A stretch of DNA of 64,000 nt from Solirubrobacterales bacterium. Its GTDB lineage: Bacteria > Actinomycetota > Thermoleophilia > Solirubrobacterales > 70-9. The stretch lies in NCBI GenBank assembly GCA_035573435.1, contig DATMZR010000031.1, forward strand, positions 1 through 64,000, given 5' to 3'. The notes below the pieces were generated by a model that saw only the letters and a program-made list of their open reading frames with translations, made no database searches and was not told the DNA's origin. Both the position numbers and the translations under genes were made by a program. Positions 40,248 to 49,112 of this stretch are shown piece after piece (position 1 is the first letter of the stretch; each line of letters starts with the position of its first letter).

Positions 40248-41279
40248 TCAGCCGATCTGGACCATGCGCTCGATGGGCACCCGGGCGCGCTCGGCGATCT
40301 GCGAGGGAACCTTGACCTCGACCTTCAGCTCGCGGAGCGAGTCCCGGAGCTTCGGCAGGGTGATCATCTTCATGTACTTGCAAAAGGCCATCCGGTTGGC
40401 CTCCACGAATCGCGCGCGCGGCGCAGCCTGCTGAAGCGGGTACAGCATCCCGGTCTCGGTGGCGACGATGAATTCGCCGTCGGGGTGCTCGGTGACGTGG
40501 CGGAGCATCCCCGAGGTCGAGAGCATGTGGACACCCTCCGCGTCCACGTCACCCGAGGCGACGAACTCCATCGCCTGCGTCGAGCAGCCGCATTCGGGAT
40601 GGATCAGGAACTCGGCGCCGGGATGCTCGGCGCGGGTTCGGTCGATGTCTGCGGGACGGATCCCGGCGTGGACATGGCACTCGCCGTCCCAGACGTGGAA
40701 CCGCGCATAGCGCTCGGGATCGGAGATGAGCCCGGTCTCTCGGGCGACGAACGAGCCCAGCCACATGTCGGGACCGAAAAGGATCTCCGTGCCGGGGCCG
40801 TGCTCGCGCCAGATGTGTTCGACCACCTGCACGGCGTTCGACGAAGTGCAGCAGTAGTCGGTCTCCGCCTTCACCTCGGCCGACGTGTTGACGTACATGA
40901 CCACCGCCGCCCCTGGATGCTCCGCCTTCCAGTCACGGAGCTGTGGGGCGGTGATCGACTCCGACAGCGAGCAACCCGCGTCGGCGTCGGGGATCAGGAC
41001 GGTCTTCTCCGGGGACAGAATCGAGGCCGTCTCCGCCATGAAGTAGACCCCGCAGAAGGCGATCACGTCGGCGTCGGTGGCGGCCGCCTCCCGTGAGAGC
41101 CCGAGCGAGTCGCCCATGTGGTCGGCCACGTCCTGGACCTCGGGTAGCTGGTAGTTGTGAGCGAGGATGACTGCGTTTCGCTCCGCGGCCAGCGCCCGCA
41201 CCTCATCGGAGAGCCGGTCGACCTCGTCTGGCGACAGATCTGCGCGAGGGCTGGGCTGGACTACCTGGAGATCCTGCAT
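40248..41279 (-). CDS. nadA: Quinolinate synthase A
   Basis: This 343-residue NadA condenses iminoaspartate with dihydroxyacetone phosphate to make quinolinate for NAD synthesis. The three [4Fe-4S] Cys are in 'DVIAFCGVYFMAETASILSP', 'KAETDYCCTSSNAVQVVEHI' and 'LIHPECGCSTQAMEFVASGD'. The three pseudo-repeated NadA domains and motifs such as 'LIPDADAGCSLSESITAPQL' are clear. I chose ATG at 41279, since the open frame extends upstream to 41909 only antisense to mutM. NadC is 6 kb away, and no NadB is seen in the window. Confidence 0.94.
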   Translation of the reverse strand: MQDLQVVQPSPRADLSPDEVDRLSDEVRALAAERNAVILAHNYQLPEVQDVADHMGDSLGLSREAAATDADVIAFCGVYFMAETASILSPEKTVLIPDADAGCSLSESITAPQLRDWKAEHPGAAVVMYVNTSAEVKAETDYCCTSSNAVQVVEHIWREHGPGTEILFGPDMWLGSFVARETGLISDPERYARFHVWDGECHVHAGIRPADIDRTRAEHPGAEFLIHPECGCSTQAMEFVASGDVDAEGVHMLSTSGMLRHVTEHPDGEFIVATETGMLYPLQQAAPRARFVEANRMAFCKYMKMITLPKLRDSLRELKVEVKVPSQIAERARVPIERMVQIG

Positions 41280-41414
41280 CGCGGTGCTCCAATCGCCCCG
41301 GAGATCCGGAGCTTCGATCCTATGTTCGCCGGCCCGGCTGCTGGGCGGCAGCCTCGAACCAGGCGAATGAACTGCAGCCAAGTCTAGCTGGCGCCCCTCC
41401 CTAGGCTTTGGGAG

Positions 41415-42308
41415 GTGCCAGAGCTGCCCGAGGTCGAGATCACAGCCCGCCGGTTGAGCGCTTCGCTGGCGGGGATGGAGGTGGAGTCCGCGCTGACTCC
41501 CGGCATGGTGGCGCTGAAGAGCGTCGAGCCGCCGCTGAGCGAGCTCGCGGGCCGGCAGATTGCCGCCGTGCGGCGGATCGGCAAGATGCCCGTGGTCGAC
41601 TTCGAGACCGTCGAGGACGCGGTGGCGGGCGACGACGGCACGGGCTCGCCGGGCCCGCTTTCCCTGCTCGTCCACCTGATGTCGGCAGGCCGCCTCCAGG
41701 TGTTCGAGAAGCGGGCATCGCTTCGCGATCGAACCGCCAGGGTGCTGATCCGACTGGCCGACGGACGCGAGCTTCGCCTCCGCGAGTTCGGCACCAGGCA
41801 GCGCGCCTGGGCGAAGCTGCTGCGGGCGGCAGAGGTGGAAGGCGACGAGATGGTCGCCACGCTCGGGCCCGAGGCCTGGCCGGCACCGCCGCTGGAGGAG
41901 CTGGCACAACGGATAGACCTATCGCGCCACCTGCACCCGATGCTCCGCGACCAGCATGTGATCGCCGGCATCGGACGCTCCTGGGTCGACGAGATCCTCT
42001 GGGAGGCGGGCCTGTCGCCGTTCAAGCAGGGATCGGAGCTGGACACAGAAGAGGTGGAGCGCCTGCACGGCGCCCTGCACGTGCTCGGCGACGCCATCGA
42101 CCACTACGAGCAGGTCATCCCGGAGCAGGTACCCAACAAGCTGCCGATGCCGCTTCAGGTTCATCGGCGCGAGGGCAAGCCCTGCCCGCGCTGCGGCGCC
42201 ACCCTGGCCGCGGTGCACTTCGCCGAGCACGTCACCACCTACTGCCCTGAGGAGCAGACGGGCGGCCGGGTGCTGAAGGACCGGCGCCTGTCGCGGCTGT
42301 TGAAGTAG
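41415..42308 (+). CDS. Fpg/Nei-family DNA glycosylase with degenerate zinc finger
   Basis: This 297-residue formamidopyrimidine-DNA glycosylase homologue starts at GTG 41415, so that MPELPEVE gives the catalytic Pro1 and Glu2. The conserved Lys is in 'RIGKMPVVDFE'. The H2TH region is 'HVIAGIGRSWVDEILWEAGL', where most Fpg have Gly-Asn-Ile-Tyr, so Asn is replaced. The C-terminal zinc finger has Cys-Pro-Arg-Cys, but the second pair is Tyr-Cys-Pro-Glu-Glu-Gln, losing one Cys, and the loop Arg is gone. It may be a divergent paralogue of MutM or Nei with altered substrate range. It is divergent from nadA. Confidence 0.83.
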   Translation: MPELPEVEITARRLSASLAGMEVESALTPGMVALKSVEPPLSELAGRQIAAVRRIGKMPVVDFETVEDAVAGDDGTGSPGPLSLLVHLMSAGRLQVFEKRASLRDRTARVLIRLADGRELRLREFGTRQRAWAKLLRAAEVEGDEMVATLGPEAWPAPPLEELAQRIDLSRHLHPMLRDQHVIAGIGRSWVDEILWEAGLSPFKQGSELDTEEVERLHGALHVLGDAIDHYEQVIPEQVPNKLPMPLQVHRREGKPCPRCGATLAAVHFAEHVTTYCPEEQTGGRVLKDRRLSRLLK

Positions 42309-42316
42309 CGCGTTGC

Positions 42317-42832
42317 TCAGCGCCGGAGCAACTGACGAGTCAGCGCCCGGCCGACCGTGAGCGGGTGGTTAGCCACCGTCGCCAGCCTGCCCCCGAGTGA
42401 GAGTGGGTCGCGGGAGATGCCCAGTTGGCGCAGCACCGTGTTGGCGTCGAAGTAGACGCGCTCGCAGACGAGCCGGTCCTCCTCGAACACGAACACCGCG
42501 CAGAAGCGCATCTCGAACTTCCGACCGGTTGGGGGAAGGCCGCGGAAGGGTCCGTCGTGCGTTCCGTAGAGGTTCGCCTCGACGATCACCGCGTCGTCGG
42601 CGTGATGGAGGGCGATCAGCTCGTTCCGCTGGTCCGGAAAGGCGGTGCGTGTCTCCTCGAAGTAGTGCGCCACCTCCTCCGGCCCGTCGTAGACGTCGCC
42701 GGTGCCGACGAGCTCGTAGCGCGGATGGTCGAAGGTGGCAATCGTGGCCTCGTACTCGTGCCGGTTCTCGGTCTCCATGTGCTCGATCACGAGCTGCTCC
42801 CGCTGGCGACGAAGCTCGGGAGTAGCGGCCAT
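42317..42832 (-). CDS. SnoaL-like / NTF2-fold protein
   Basis: This 171-residue protein has an NTF2-like cone fold, suggested by 'QREQLVIEHMETENRHEYEA', 'GDVYDGPEEVAHYFEETRTA' and 'FAVFVFEEDRLVCERVYFDA' style strands ending in 'ANTVLRQLG'. The arrangement is that of SnoaL-like ester cyclases. The last 25 residues are basic. No biosynthetic cluster surrounds it, so the substrate is unknown. It runs convergent to the Fpg homologue, with eight bases between stops, and follows the glycosyltransferase gene. Confidence 0.75.
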   Translation of the reverse strand: MAATPELRRQREQLVIEHMETENRHEYEATIATFDHPRYELVGTGDVYDGPEEVAHYFEETRTAFPDQRNELIALHHADDAVIVEANLYGTHDGPFRGLPPTGRKFEMRFCAVFVFEEDRLVCERVYFDANTVLRQLGISRDPLSLGGRLATVANHPLTVGRALTRQLLRR

Positions 42833-42860
42833 CGGCTGACTCTATCCGGCCTCCACCCGT

Positions 42861-44306
42861 TCAGCGCTCGATCAACACTGCTGAGCGTTCACTGAGCACC
42901 CGCCGACCCGCCAGGTCCCGCAACCGGATTGGCTGCGGCCGTCGAGCCCGGTAGCGCCACAGCAGGAAGAACGGGGCCCTGCGCTCCTCGTGTACGAGCT
43001 CGAACGGTTCCGGCGGGTCCTTGACCCGGTAGTTCGTGCTCAGGACGTCGATCTCGCGGGTTCGGAGGCGGCTGCCGAGCGACTGCTTTCCCGCTCCCAG
43101 GTAATAGGCGAGCGCGTCATCGCCGTTGCGCGGCACCACCAACACTCGGCTCTCGGCCGGTGAGGCGAGAGCCTCCGCGGCGCCGCGCCAGTCCGGCCGC
43201 TGCATCTGCGCGCTGACATCGACCACGAGCAGCACTGCCACGAACAGCGCGCACGTCGCCGCGCCGCCCGCCAGGCCGGCTTTGCCGGCGCCGCGACACC
43301 CGAACCCGATCGCGAGGACGATCAGAAGCGGAACCAGGGCGCCGATCAGGTTTCGGGGATTGATGAAGTCCGTTCCCACCACGGCGAGCAGCAGCGGGAG
43401 GGCCAGCGCCCCTCCGCCCACCGCGCCGGCCGCGACCGCCCCGGCCCGTTCGGCGCGGGACGCCCGAGTCGCGATCAAGCCAATCGCAGCGGCGAGCAAG
43501 AGCGCCCCTCCTGCGGCTGCCACCAGTTGAACGGCGTCGGTCTTCGCGTCCCCGGCAAACGGTGCCGGCTCCTCACTCGCCACGAAGTTGAGCCCCGTCT
43601 CGCCGACGCGCGATGCGAGCGCCGTCTCGGTGAAGCCGTTGCGCCGACCACCCTCTTCTTGATTGGCCGCGAGCGGCACCAAAGCCAGGCCGACAGCCGC
43701 AATCGCCGCGGTGGCGAGCATGGCTCGGTGACGCGACTCGCTGCGGAGCAGCAGCCAGAGCGCCTGCGGAACGATCAGGAAGGCGGCGAAGTAGTGAGAA
43801 GACAGCGCGAGCGCCGAGGCCAAGGCCCAGAGGGCCAGTGAGGCCGGCGAGGGACGCTCGAGGGAACGCGCGAAGTAGAGCAGGGCGCCGGTGGCGAACA
43901 GGACCATGAGGGCGTAGGAGCGCGCCTCCTGCGAGTACCAGACCAGGTATGGGTTGAGGGCGACGAAGGCGGCGGCGTACAGTGCCACCCGACGCGAGGA
44001 TCCGAACCTGGCCGCTGCCGCATACGCGAGGGGCACGGTGAGGGTGCCGAACAGGGCCGAGAGCGAACGGAGACCAACCTCGCCGGTGCCGAAGACCTTC
44101 GACCAGCCCCAGACCAGTACGTAGTAGAGCGGCGGGCTCCTCTCGCTGTCACCGACGACGGACAGCGTGTCGACCAGGCTCGGATGGATCACCCGGATCG
44201 CGGTGACCGCTTCGTCGTGGTCGAAGCTCTGCACGTCGAGCGTGGCGAACCGAACGACCGCGGCAGCCGCCGTAATCCCGAGCAGGGCACACGACGAACG
44301 GGTCAT
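42861..44306 (-). CDS. GT39-like polytopic glycosyltransferase
   Basis: This 481-residue membrane protein has 10-12 hydrophobic helices. It resembles PMT/ArnT-type dolichyl- or polyprenyl-phosphate glycosyltransferases: an early Asp-Glu, 'FDHDEAVTAIRVIHPSLVDT' near residues 29-48, sits in the first external loop, and 'NPYLVWYSQEARSYALMVLF' follows a few helices later. A C-terminal soluble region of about 130 residues completes it. I chose ATG at 44306, from which the first helix 'CALLGITAAAAVVRFATLDV' starts. It likely transfers a sugar from a lipid-linked donor on the outer face of the membrane; target unknown. It is divergent from the FHA gene. Confidence 0.82.
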   Translation of the reverse strand: MTRSSCALLGITAAAAVVRFATLDVQSFDHDEAVTAIRVIHPSLVDTLSVVGDSERSPPLYYVLVWGWSKVFGTGEVGLRSLSALFGTLTVPLAYAAAARFGSSRRVALYAAAFVALNPYLVWYSQEARSYALMVLFATGALLYFARSLERPSPASLALWALASALALSSHYFAAFLIVPQALWLLLRSESRHRAMLATAAIAAVGLALVPLAANQEEGGRRNGFTETALASRVGETGLNFVASEEPAPFAGDAKTDAVQLVAAAGGALLLAAAIGLIATRASRAERAGAVAAGAVGGGALALPLLLAVVGTDFINPRNLIGALVPLLIVLAIGFGCRGAGKAGLAGGAATCALFVAVLLVVDVSAQMQRPDWRGAAEALASPAESRVLVVPRNGDDALAYYLGAGKQSLGSRLRTREIDVLSTNYRVKDPPEPFELVHEERRAPFFLLWRYRARRPQPIRLRDLAGRRVLSERSAVLIER

Positions 44307-44358
44307 GGGCGAAAGACCATAGAGACGAATTCGCCCATCGCGGCCTATCCTGGCCCGC

Positions 44359-45042
44359 GTGTCACCGCATGCGGTTCCAGCGGAGACCGCGCGCGAGCTC
44401 AAGGCGCGTCTCGAGGCCGAGCGACGCGGCACCCCGTTCCTCGTCTACCGGGACGGGGAGGGCACCCAGCTGGTCCGGGAGCTCGATGCCGAACTCGAGC
44501 GCCTCACTGTGGGACGCAGCCAGGCCGCGGACGTCAGCCTGGCGTTCGACCCCGAGGTCTCGCGGGTGCACGCGGAGCTCGAGCGGCTCGGCGAGGACTG
44601 GACGGTTGCCGACGACGGCCTGTCACGGAACGGCTCGTTCGTGAACGGCGAGCGGGTTGTCGGGCGCCGACGGCTTCGCGACGGCGAAGCGTTGCGCTTC
44701 GGCGACACGCTGGTCCTGTTCCGCTCGCCCGCGCAGGCCGGTGGTGAGGAAACCGTTCCCACCACCGACCGCCCTGACGTCAGCCACGTCACTGACACTC
44801 AGCGGCGTGTGCTCGTCGCACTGTGCCGGCCGTTTCGCGAGGGGAGCGAGTTCGCCAGCCCGGCCACCAACAAGGAGGTCGCCGACGAGGTGTTCCTCAG
44901 CGTCGACGCGGTGAAGGCGAATCTGCGCGCCCTGTTCGAGACGTTCGAAATCGGTGACCTCCCGCAGAACCAGAAGCGCATTCGCCTTGCGGAGCTTGCC
45001 CTGCGCAGCGGCGTCATCTCGCCGCGGGACCTGGAGCGCTGA
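44359..45042 (+). CDS. FHA-domain protein with C-terminal winged-helix-like region
   Basis: This 227-residue protein has an FHA domain at about residues 45-125, with 'LTVGRSQAADVSLAFDPEVS' giving the phosphothreonine-binding Arg and Ser, then 'RVHAELERL' and 'SRNGSFVNGERVV' with the conserved Asn. The C-terminal 85 residues ('TDTQRRVLVALCRPFREGSE', 'NKEVADEVFLSVDAVKANLR') look like a winged-helix DNA-binding domain. An FHA fused to an HTH suggests a transcriptional regulator controlled by Ser/Thr phosphorylation, and a Ser/Thr kinase gene lies immediately downstream in convergent orientation. Linkage to that kinase is inference. Confidence 0.82.
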   Translation: MSPHAVPAETARELKARLEAERRGTPFLVYRDGEGTQLVRELDAELERLTVGRSQAADVSLAFDPEVSRVHAELERLGEDWTVADDGLSRNGSFVNGERVVGRRRLRDGEALRFGDTLVLFRSPAQAGGEETVPTTDRPDVSHVTDTQRRVLVALCRPFREGSEFASPATNKEVADEVFLSVDAVKANLRALFETFEIGDLPQNQKRIRLAELALRSGVISPRDLER

Positions 45043-45074
45043 CTCGCCGCTGGGCGGCCGAGGCGCGGGCTGGG

Positions 45075-46991
45075 TCAGGGCCTGATCTTGGTCACCGTCG
45101 AAGAGTCGACGTTGGCGGTCCAGACCGCTCCACGGCCGACTGCGATGTCGGCGGGGTTCGCGCCGACATCGATTGGAGGTCCGGCGGGAGCGGCGGCCTC
45201 GGGATCGATCCGCGTCACGGTGCCGTCCGCGCCGTTGGCCACCCACAGGTAGCCGAATCCGGCTTTGACGCCACGCGGGTGGGAGCCGACCTCGATCGGC
45301 TCCCCTTCCACGCGGTGGGTGTCGGGGTCGATCCGCGTCAGGGTGCCGCTGAAGTTGTCGACCACCCAGACGGACCCAAAGCCGACCGCAAGGTCGTTCG
45401 GCCGCTGGCCGACCGGCACCGGCCCGTCGATCGTGATCGCGCCCTGCGGATCGATCTGGGACACGGACTTTCCGTCGATGTTCGCCACCCACACCGCGCC
45501 CTCCCCGGTTGCGACAGACCGGGGGCCGGCGCCCGCGCGCACCGTTCGGACACGGTTGGTCTGGGGATTCACCCTCGACACCGTGTCGTCGCCGCCGTTG
45601 CTTACCCAGACCCAGTTGCCGTCGACCGCGACGTCAGTCGGCTGGTCTCCAACGGTGATGTTCTGGGCCCCGCCGGGGCTGCCGAGTTTGAGTCGGACGA
45701 CCGTGTCGCCGCTGTGGTTGGGAACCCACAACGAGCCAAAGCCGACGGCGACCGAGGTTGGGTCGCCGTCGATCGCGATCGCATTGCCGACCGGTCGCTC
45801 CTTGACAGGATCGAGAGCCTCGACGGCGCCGGCGATCGCCACCCAGACGTTCGCGCCGCCGACCGTGATGCCGGTGGGGTTCTCTCCGACCTTGATCGTC
45901 GCGATCGCCTTCGGCTGTGGGCCGGCCGGTCCCTGGCTCTCGGATCCGTCTCCATCCGACAGCAAGACGGCTCCCGCCACCGCGGCCGCCACCGCCGCAA
46001 GCGCTGCGATCGCCGCCGTCAGTCGGCGACGGGCGGGCCGACGCAGCGGTCGCGTCTGGGCGCCGTCCGCAGCGCCGTTTCGGGCAGGTGGGGGCGGCGG
46101 CGGAACCGGCGGGGGCTGCCCCAGCGCGGTCGCGGCCGCCGCGGCCAGCTCGCCGGCCGACGCGTGGCGGCCGTCGGGGCGCTTCGCCATCGCCTTTGCG
46201 ACCACATCGTCGACCGCCGGGGGCAGGCCCGGCACGACGTCCGAGGGCCGGGGCGGTGGGGCGTTCGCGTGTGCGAACAGCTTTGCCAGCTCGGTGTCGC
46301 GCGGGAAGGGCGGTCGCCCAGTGAGCATGAAGTGGAGAACGCCGCCCAGCGCGTAGACGTCGGTGCGGCCGTCAACTGGTTCGCCCTCGATCTGCTCGGG
46401 CGCCACGTAGTCGACGCTGCCGAAGAACTCCCCGGTGGTGGTCAGGCTCTCCTCGCTTCCCGCGAGCCGACTGATCCCGAAGTCGGTCAGGAACACGTGC
46501 TCCGCATCGCCGGCCCGTTCGACCAGGACGTTGGCGGGTTTGACGTCACGATGGATGAGGCCCCTGGCGTGCGCCGCGTCCAAGCCGGCGGCGACCCCCG
46601 CCAGCACGCGGACGGCTCGGGCGGGATCGAGCGGCCCTGATCCGTCCACCAGGCTGCGAAGGTCGACGCCGTCGACGAGGCGCATCGCCAGGTAGAGCTG
46701 CCCGCCCTCCTCGCCCGCGTGGTGAATGGCGATCAGGTTCGGGTGCTCGACCTGGGCCGCGAGCCGTGCCTCGCGCTTGAAGCGCTCACGGAAGCGCTCC
46801 TCGGCCGACAGCTTCGGCGCCACCACCTTCAACGCGCGCTCGCGGTCGAGCGCCAGATGGCGGACGCGATACACGATGCCCATGCCCCCGCTGCCGATGA
46901 CCTCCTCGATCCGATGGCCGGCGAAGGTCGTGCCCGGCTCCAGGAACTCGCCACCTTCCCCGTCGGGCCCGGTTGCCGTCGCGTCCGTCAT
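45075..46991 (-). CDS. Transmembrane Ser/Thr protein kinase with extracellular beta-propeller
   Basis: This 638-residue receptor kinase has an N-terminal Hanks-type kinase domain: 'IEEVIGSGGMGIVYRVRHLA', catalytic Lys in 'RALKVVAPK', 'GLIHRDVKPANVLVERAG', DFG in 'VFLTDFGISRLAGSEE', and 'VDYVAPEQIEGEPVDGRTDV'. A Pro-rich juxtamembrane stretch precedes a helix 'AAIAALAAVAAAVAGAVLLS' near 330-350. The extracellular part has six to seven repeats such as 'VGENPTGITVGGANVWVAIA' and 'VGQRPNDLAVGFGSVWVVDN', a YVTN/NHL-type propeller. The sensor replaces the PASTA domains of cell-wall PknB. The neighbouring FHA gene may encode a target. Confidence 0.92.
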   Translation of the reverse strand: MTDATATGPDGEGGEFLEPGTTFAGHRIEEVIGSGGMGIVYRVRHLALDRERALKVVAPKLSAEERFRERFKREARLAAQVEHPNLIAIHHAGEEGGQLYLAMRLVDGVDLRSLVDGSGPLDPARAVRVLAGVAAGLDAAHARGLIHRDVKPANVLVERAGDAEHVFLTDFGISRLAGSEESLTTTGEFFGSVDYVAPEQIEGEPVDGRTDVYALGGVLHFMLTGRPPFPRDTELAKLFAHANAPPPRPSDVVPGLPPAVDDVVAKAMAKRPDGRHASAGELAAAAATALGQPPPVPPPPPPARNGAADGAQTRPLRRPARRRLTAAIAALAAVAAAVAGAVLLSDGDGSESQGPAGPQPKAIATIKVGENPTGITVGGANVWVAIAGAVEALDPVKERPVGNAIAIDGDPTSVAVGFGSLWVPNHSGDTVVRLKLGSPGGAQNITVGDQPTDVAVDGNWVWVSNGGDDTVSRVNPQTNRVRTVRAGAGPRSVATGEGAVWVANIDGKSVSQIDPQGAITIDGPVPVGQRPNDLAVGFGSVWVVDNFSGTLTRIDPDTHRVEGEPIEVGSHPRGVKAGFGYLWVANGADGTVTRIDPEAAAPAGPPIDVGANPADIAVGRGAVWTANVDSSTVTKIRP

Positions 46992-46995
46992 CCGA

Positions 46996-47862
46996 TCAGG
47001 CTGCGGGCTCGAGCACCATGCTCAGGTCCAGCGCCGGGGCAGAGTGGGTCAGGGCGCCAACCGAGATGAAGTCGACTCCGGTCGCGGCCACCTCGGCGAC
47101 ATTGTCGAGGCGAACCCGGCCGGAGGCCTCGAGCGTAGCCACGGGGCCGTGGGCCCGTCCGGCCGCGTCACGCTCCACGACCGCCGCGCGCAGCTCGTCC
47201 GCGGTCATGTTGTCGAGCAACAGGCGCTCGGCGCCCGTGCCGAGCGCCGCCTCGACATCCTCGGCGTTTCGGCACTCGACCTCGATCTCGCGCTCCGGCT
47301 CCGCCTCGCGGGCGCGGCGCACCGCCTCGGCGAGCCCGCCGGCAAGCGCGATGTGGTTCTCCTTGATCAGGACGGCATCTTGCAGGCCCATGCGGTGGTT
47401 GCGCCCACCGCCGGCTGCGACCGCAGCCTTCTCGAGCCACCGCAAGCCGGGGGTTGTCTTCCGCGTGTCGAGGATCTTCGCCCGGCTTCCGCTGACAGCC
47501 TGGACGAAACGGGCCGTGAGCGTCGCCACCCCCGACAGGTGGCAGAGCAGGTTGAGCGCCGTGCGCTCGGCGGCCAGGAGTGCCCGGGCCGGGCCGCTCG
47601 CCAGCGCGAGGTCGGTGGGAACCGAGTCGCGCCAGTGGGCCTCCGGCTGAAGCGCCTCGAAGCTCACCGCTCCCGCTTGGGAGAAGGCCTCGGCGGCGAC
47701 CTCGAGCCCGAAAACCACGCCTGGCTCCTTCTGCACGATCCGCGCCCTTGCGCCGGCGTTCGCCGCAACCACGGCCTTGGAGGTGATGTCCCCCGGCCCC
47801 AGGTCCTCTGCCAGCGCGCGTGCGACGAGATCTCGCACCTCGCGGCGATCTGAGATCCGCAT
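46996..47862 (-). CDS. nadC: Nicotinate-nucleotide pyrophosphorylase NadC
   Basis: This 288-residue quinolinate phosphoribosyltransferase converts quinolinate and PRPP to nicotinate mononucleotide. Signatures: 'DTRKTTPGLRWLEKAAVAAG' near 146-165, with Arg/Lys for the substrate, 'GGRNHRMGLQDAVLIKENHI' near 166-185, 'EIEVECRNAEDVEAALG' and 'LEASGRVRLDNVAEVAATGV'. All are typical. ATG at 47862 overlaps the stop of the FIST gene by one base (TAATG), so it is coupled to it; the kinase gene follows four bases after its stop. nadA lies 6 kb away. Confidence 0.94.
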   Translation of the reverse strand: MRISDRREVRDLVARALAEDLGPGDITSKAVVAANAGARARIVQKEPGVVFGLEVAAEAFSQAGAVSFEALQPEAHWRDSVPTDLALASGPARALLAAERTALNLLCHLSGVATLTARFVQAVSGSRAKILDTRKTTPGLRWLEKAAVAAGGGRNHRMGLQDAVLIKENHIALAGGLAEAVRRAREAEPEREIEVECRNAEDVEAALGTGAERLLLDNMTADELRAAVVERDAAGRAHGPVATLEASGRVRLDNVAEVAATGVDFISVGALTHSAPALDLSMVLEPAA

Positions 47863-49061
47863 TACTCGGCGGCGAACACGGCCAGCGTCGCCGTGAAGCC
47901 GTGCAGGAAGTTGCGGCCGCCGACCGGGCCGATCTCGCCCGCGCAGAAGAAGCCGCCGGCCGGAACGCCGAGCGCATCCTCGATCGCCGTCGCGTCGTGA
48001 TCGGCGATCTCGAACATGTGAGAGCCGCGGCCATTGCAGGTGAAGACCAGCGCGCCCGCCGCCTGGGCGGAGCCGAGCGCCTTGACCTGCGCGCCGAGCG
48101 CGGCGCGCAGGTCCTCATCCGCCGAGGCGCCGTCGCGAATGTGCATGCGCACCGTCTGGCCGACCCGGATCCGCTCACCCAGCGCGATCGTGCCTGCCTC
48201 ACCGTCGGCGGCGATGATCGGCCGCACCAGGAAGTCGCCACGCTCGTACTCCGGCTTGTTCTCGTCGATCACGATGCCGAGCATCAGACCCGTAGCGGCC
48301 AACTGCTGCTCGTGCGCATCCAGGCTGCCGAGCGCCTCGCGAAGCCGCTCGATCGCCGGCTTCGATGCCAGCTCCTCGATCACGCTGTCGTGCGCCGCTG
48401 TGATCGTCATCTCGGGACCAACCGGGGCGGCTCCCTGGGAAACGCATGGCAGGACCCCGACACCCGACAGAGAGCAGGCCACAGCGCCGCCGTTGAGGAC
48501 GTCGCCATTCCGAAACAACGAGGCTGAGCCGACCGCCGAGGCGCTGGCGAGGCCGCCCAGCACCGGCATGCTCGGTCGCAGCAGGTTGACCCGGTCGAGA
48601 AGCGCCTCGGTCGCGAAGCTGTACGGGTCGGCGAGCACCAGCATGCAATCGCTTCGACTGGCGGGCGCGGCGGCCGGGTCATCGCCCAAGGGCTCCTGGC
48701 TCAGGGATTCGAGACCGAGGACCCGAAAGCCCTCGTCGTCCTGCTCCACCTCGAAGTGATGGGTGGCGATCTCGGCCTGCGGCATCGACGCCGCCCACAC
48801 GGCTGCGGCAGGTCCCTCCTCGATCTCACGGCCGGCGCCCACCACGCCACCGGCCCCGCAGCCGATCAGATGACGTGGCTCGAGCTGCTCGTGGACCGTG
48901 GACAGGATCCACTTGCCATGACCCAGGTGCGGGGCCCCTGCGAACAGCAGGCAGAGATCACACGGAGCGCCCAGCTTCCGGGCCGCATCCGCAGACGCTT
49001 CGGAAAACGCCTCGACCGCATCGAAGCTCTCGGAGAGTCCAACGGCGATCCTGACGGCCAC
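47862..49061 (-). CDS. FIST N- and C-domain protein
   Basis: This 399-residue protein has the FIST N domain (residues about 20-190), with 'LGAPCDLCLLFAGAPHLGHG', 'HLIGCGAGGVVGAGREIEEG' and 'MPVLGGLASASAVGSASLFR', and FIST C (about 200-380), with 'GRGSHMFEIADHDATAIEDA' and 'GFFCAGEIGPVGGRNFLHGF'. FIST proteins are proposed small-ligand sensors in signal transduction; the family is often found near kinases. It lacks any membrane segment or effector domain. Coupling to nadC by a one-base overlap suggests an operon, but a functional tie is only inference. Confidence 0.85.
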   Translation of the reverse strand: MAVRIAVGLSESFDAVEAFSEASADAARKLGAPCDLCLLFAGAPHLGHGKWILSTVHEQLEPRHLIGCGAGGVVGAGREIEEGPAAAVWAASMPQAEIATHHFEVEQDDEGFRVLGLESLSQEPLGDDPAAAPASRSDCMLVLADPYSFATEALLDRVNLLRPSMPVLGGLASASAVGSASLFRNGDVLNGGAVACSLSGVGVLPCVSQGAAPVGPEMTITAAHDSVIEELASKPAIERLREALGSLDAHEQQLAATGLMLGIVIDENKPEYERGDFLVRPIIAADGEAGTIALGERIRVGQTVRMHIRDGASADEDLRAALGAQVKALGSAQAAGALVFTCNGRGSHMFEIADHDATAIEDALGVPAGGFFCAGEIGPVGGRNFLHGFTATLAVFAAE

Positions 49062-49112
49062 GCCTGAAACGTAGCGCGCCGCCGGCCCCGGGCAGGCACG
49101 GCGAAGGACTGG

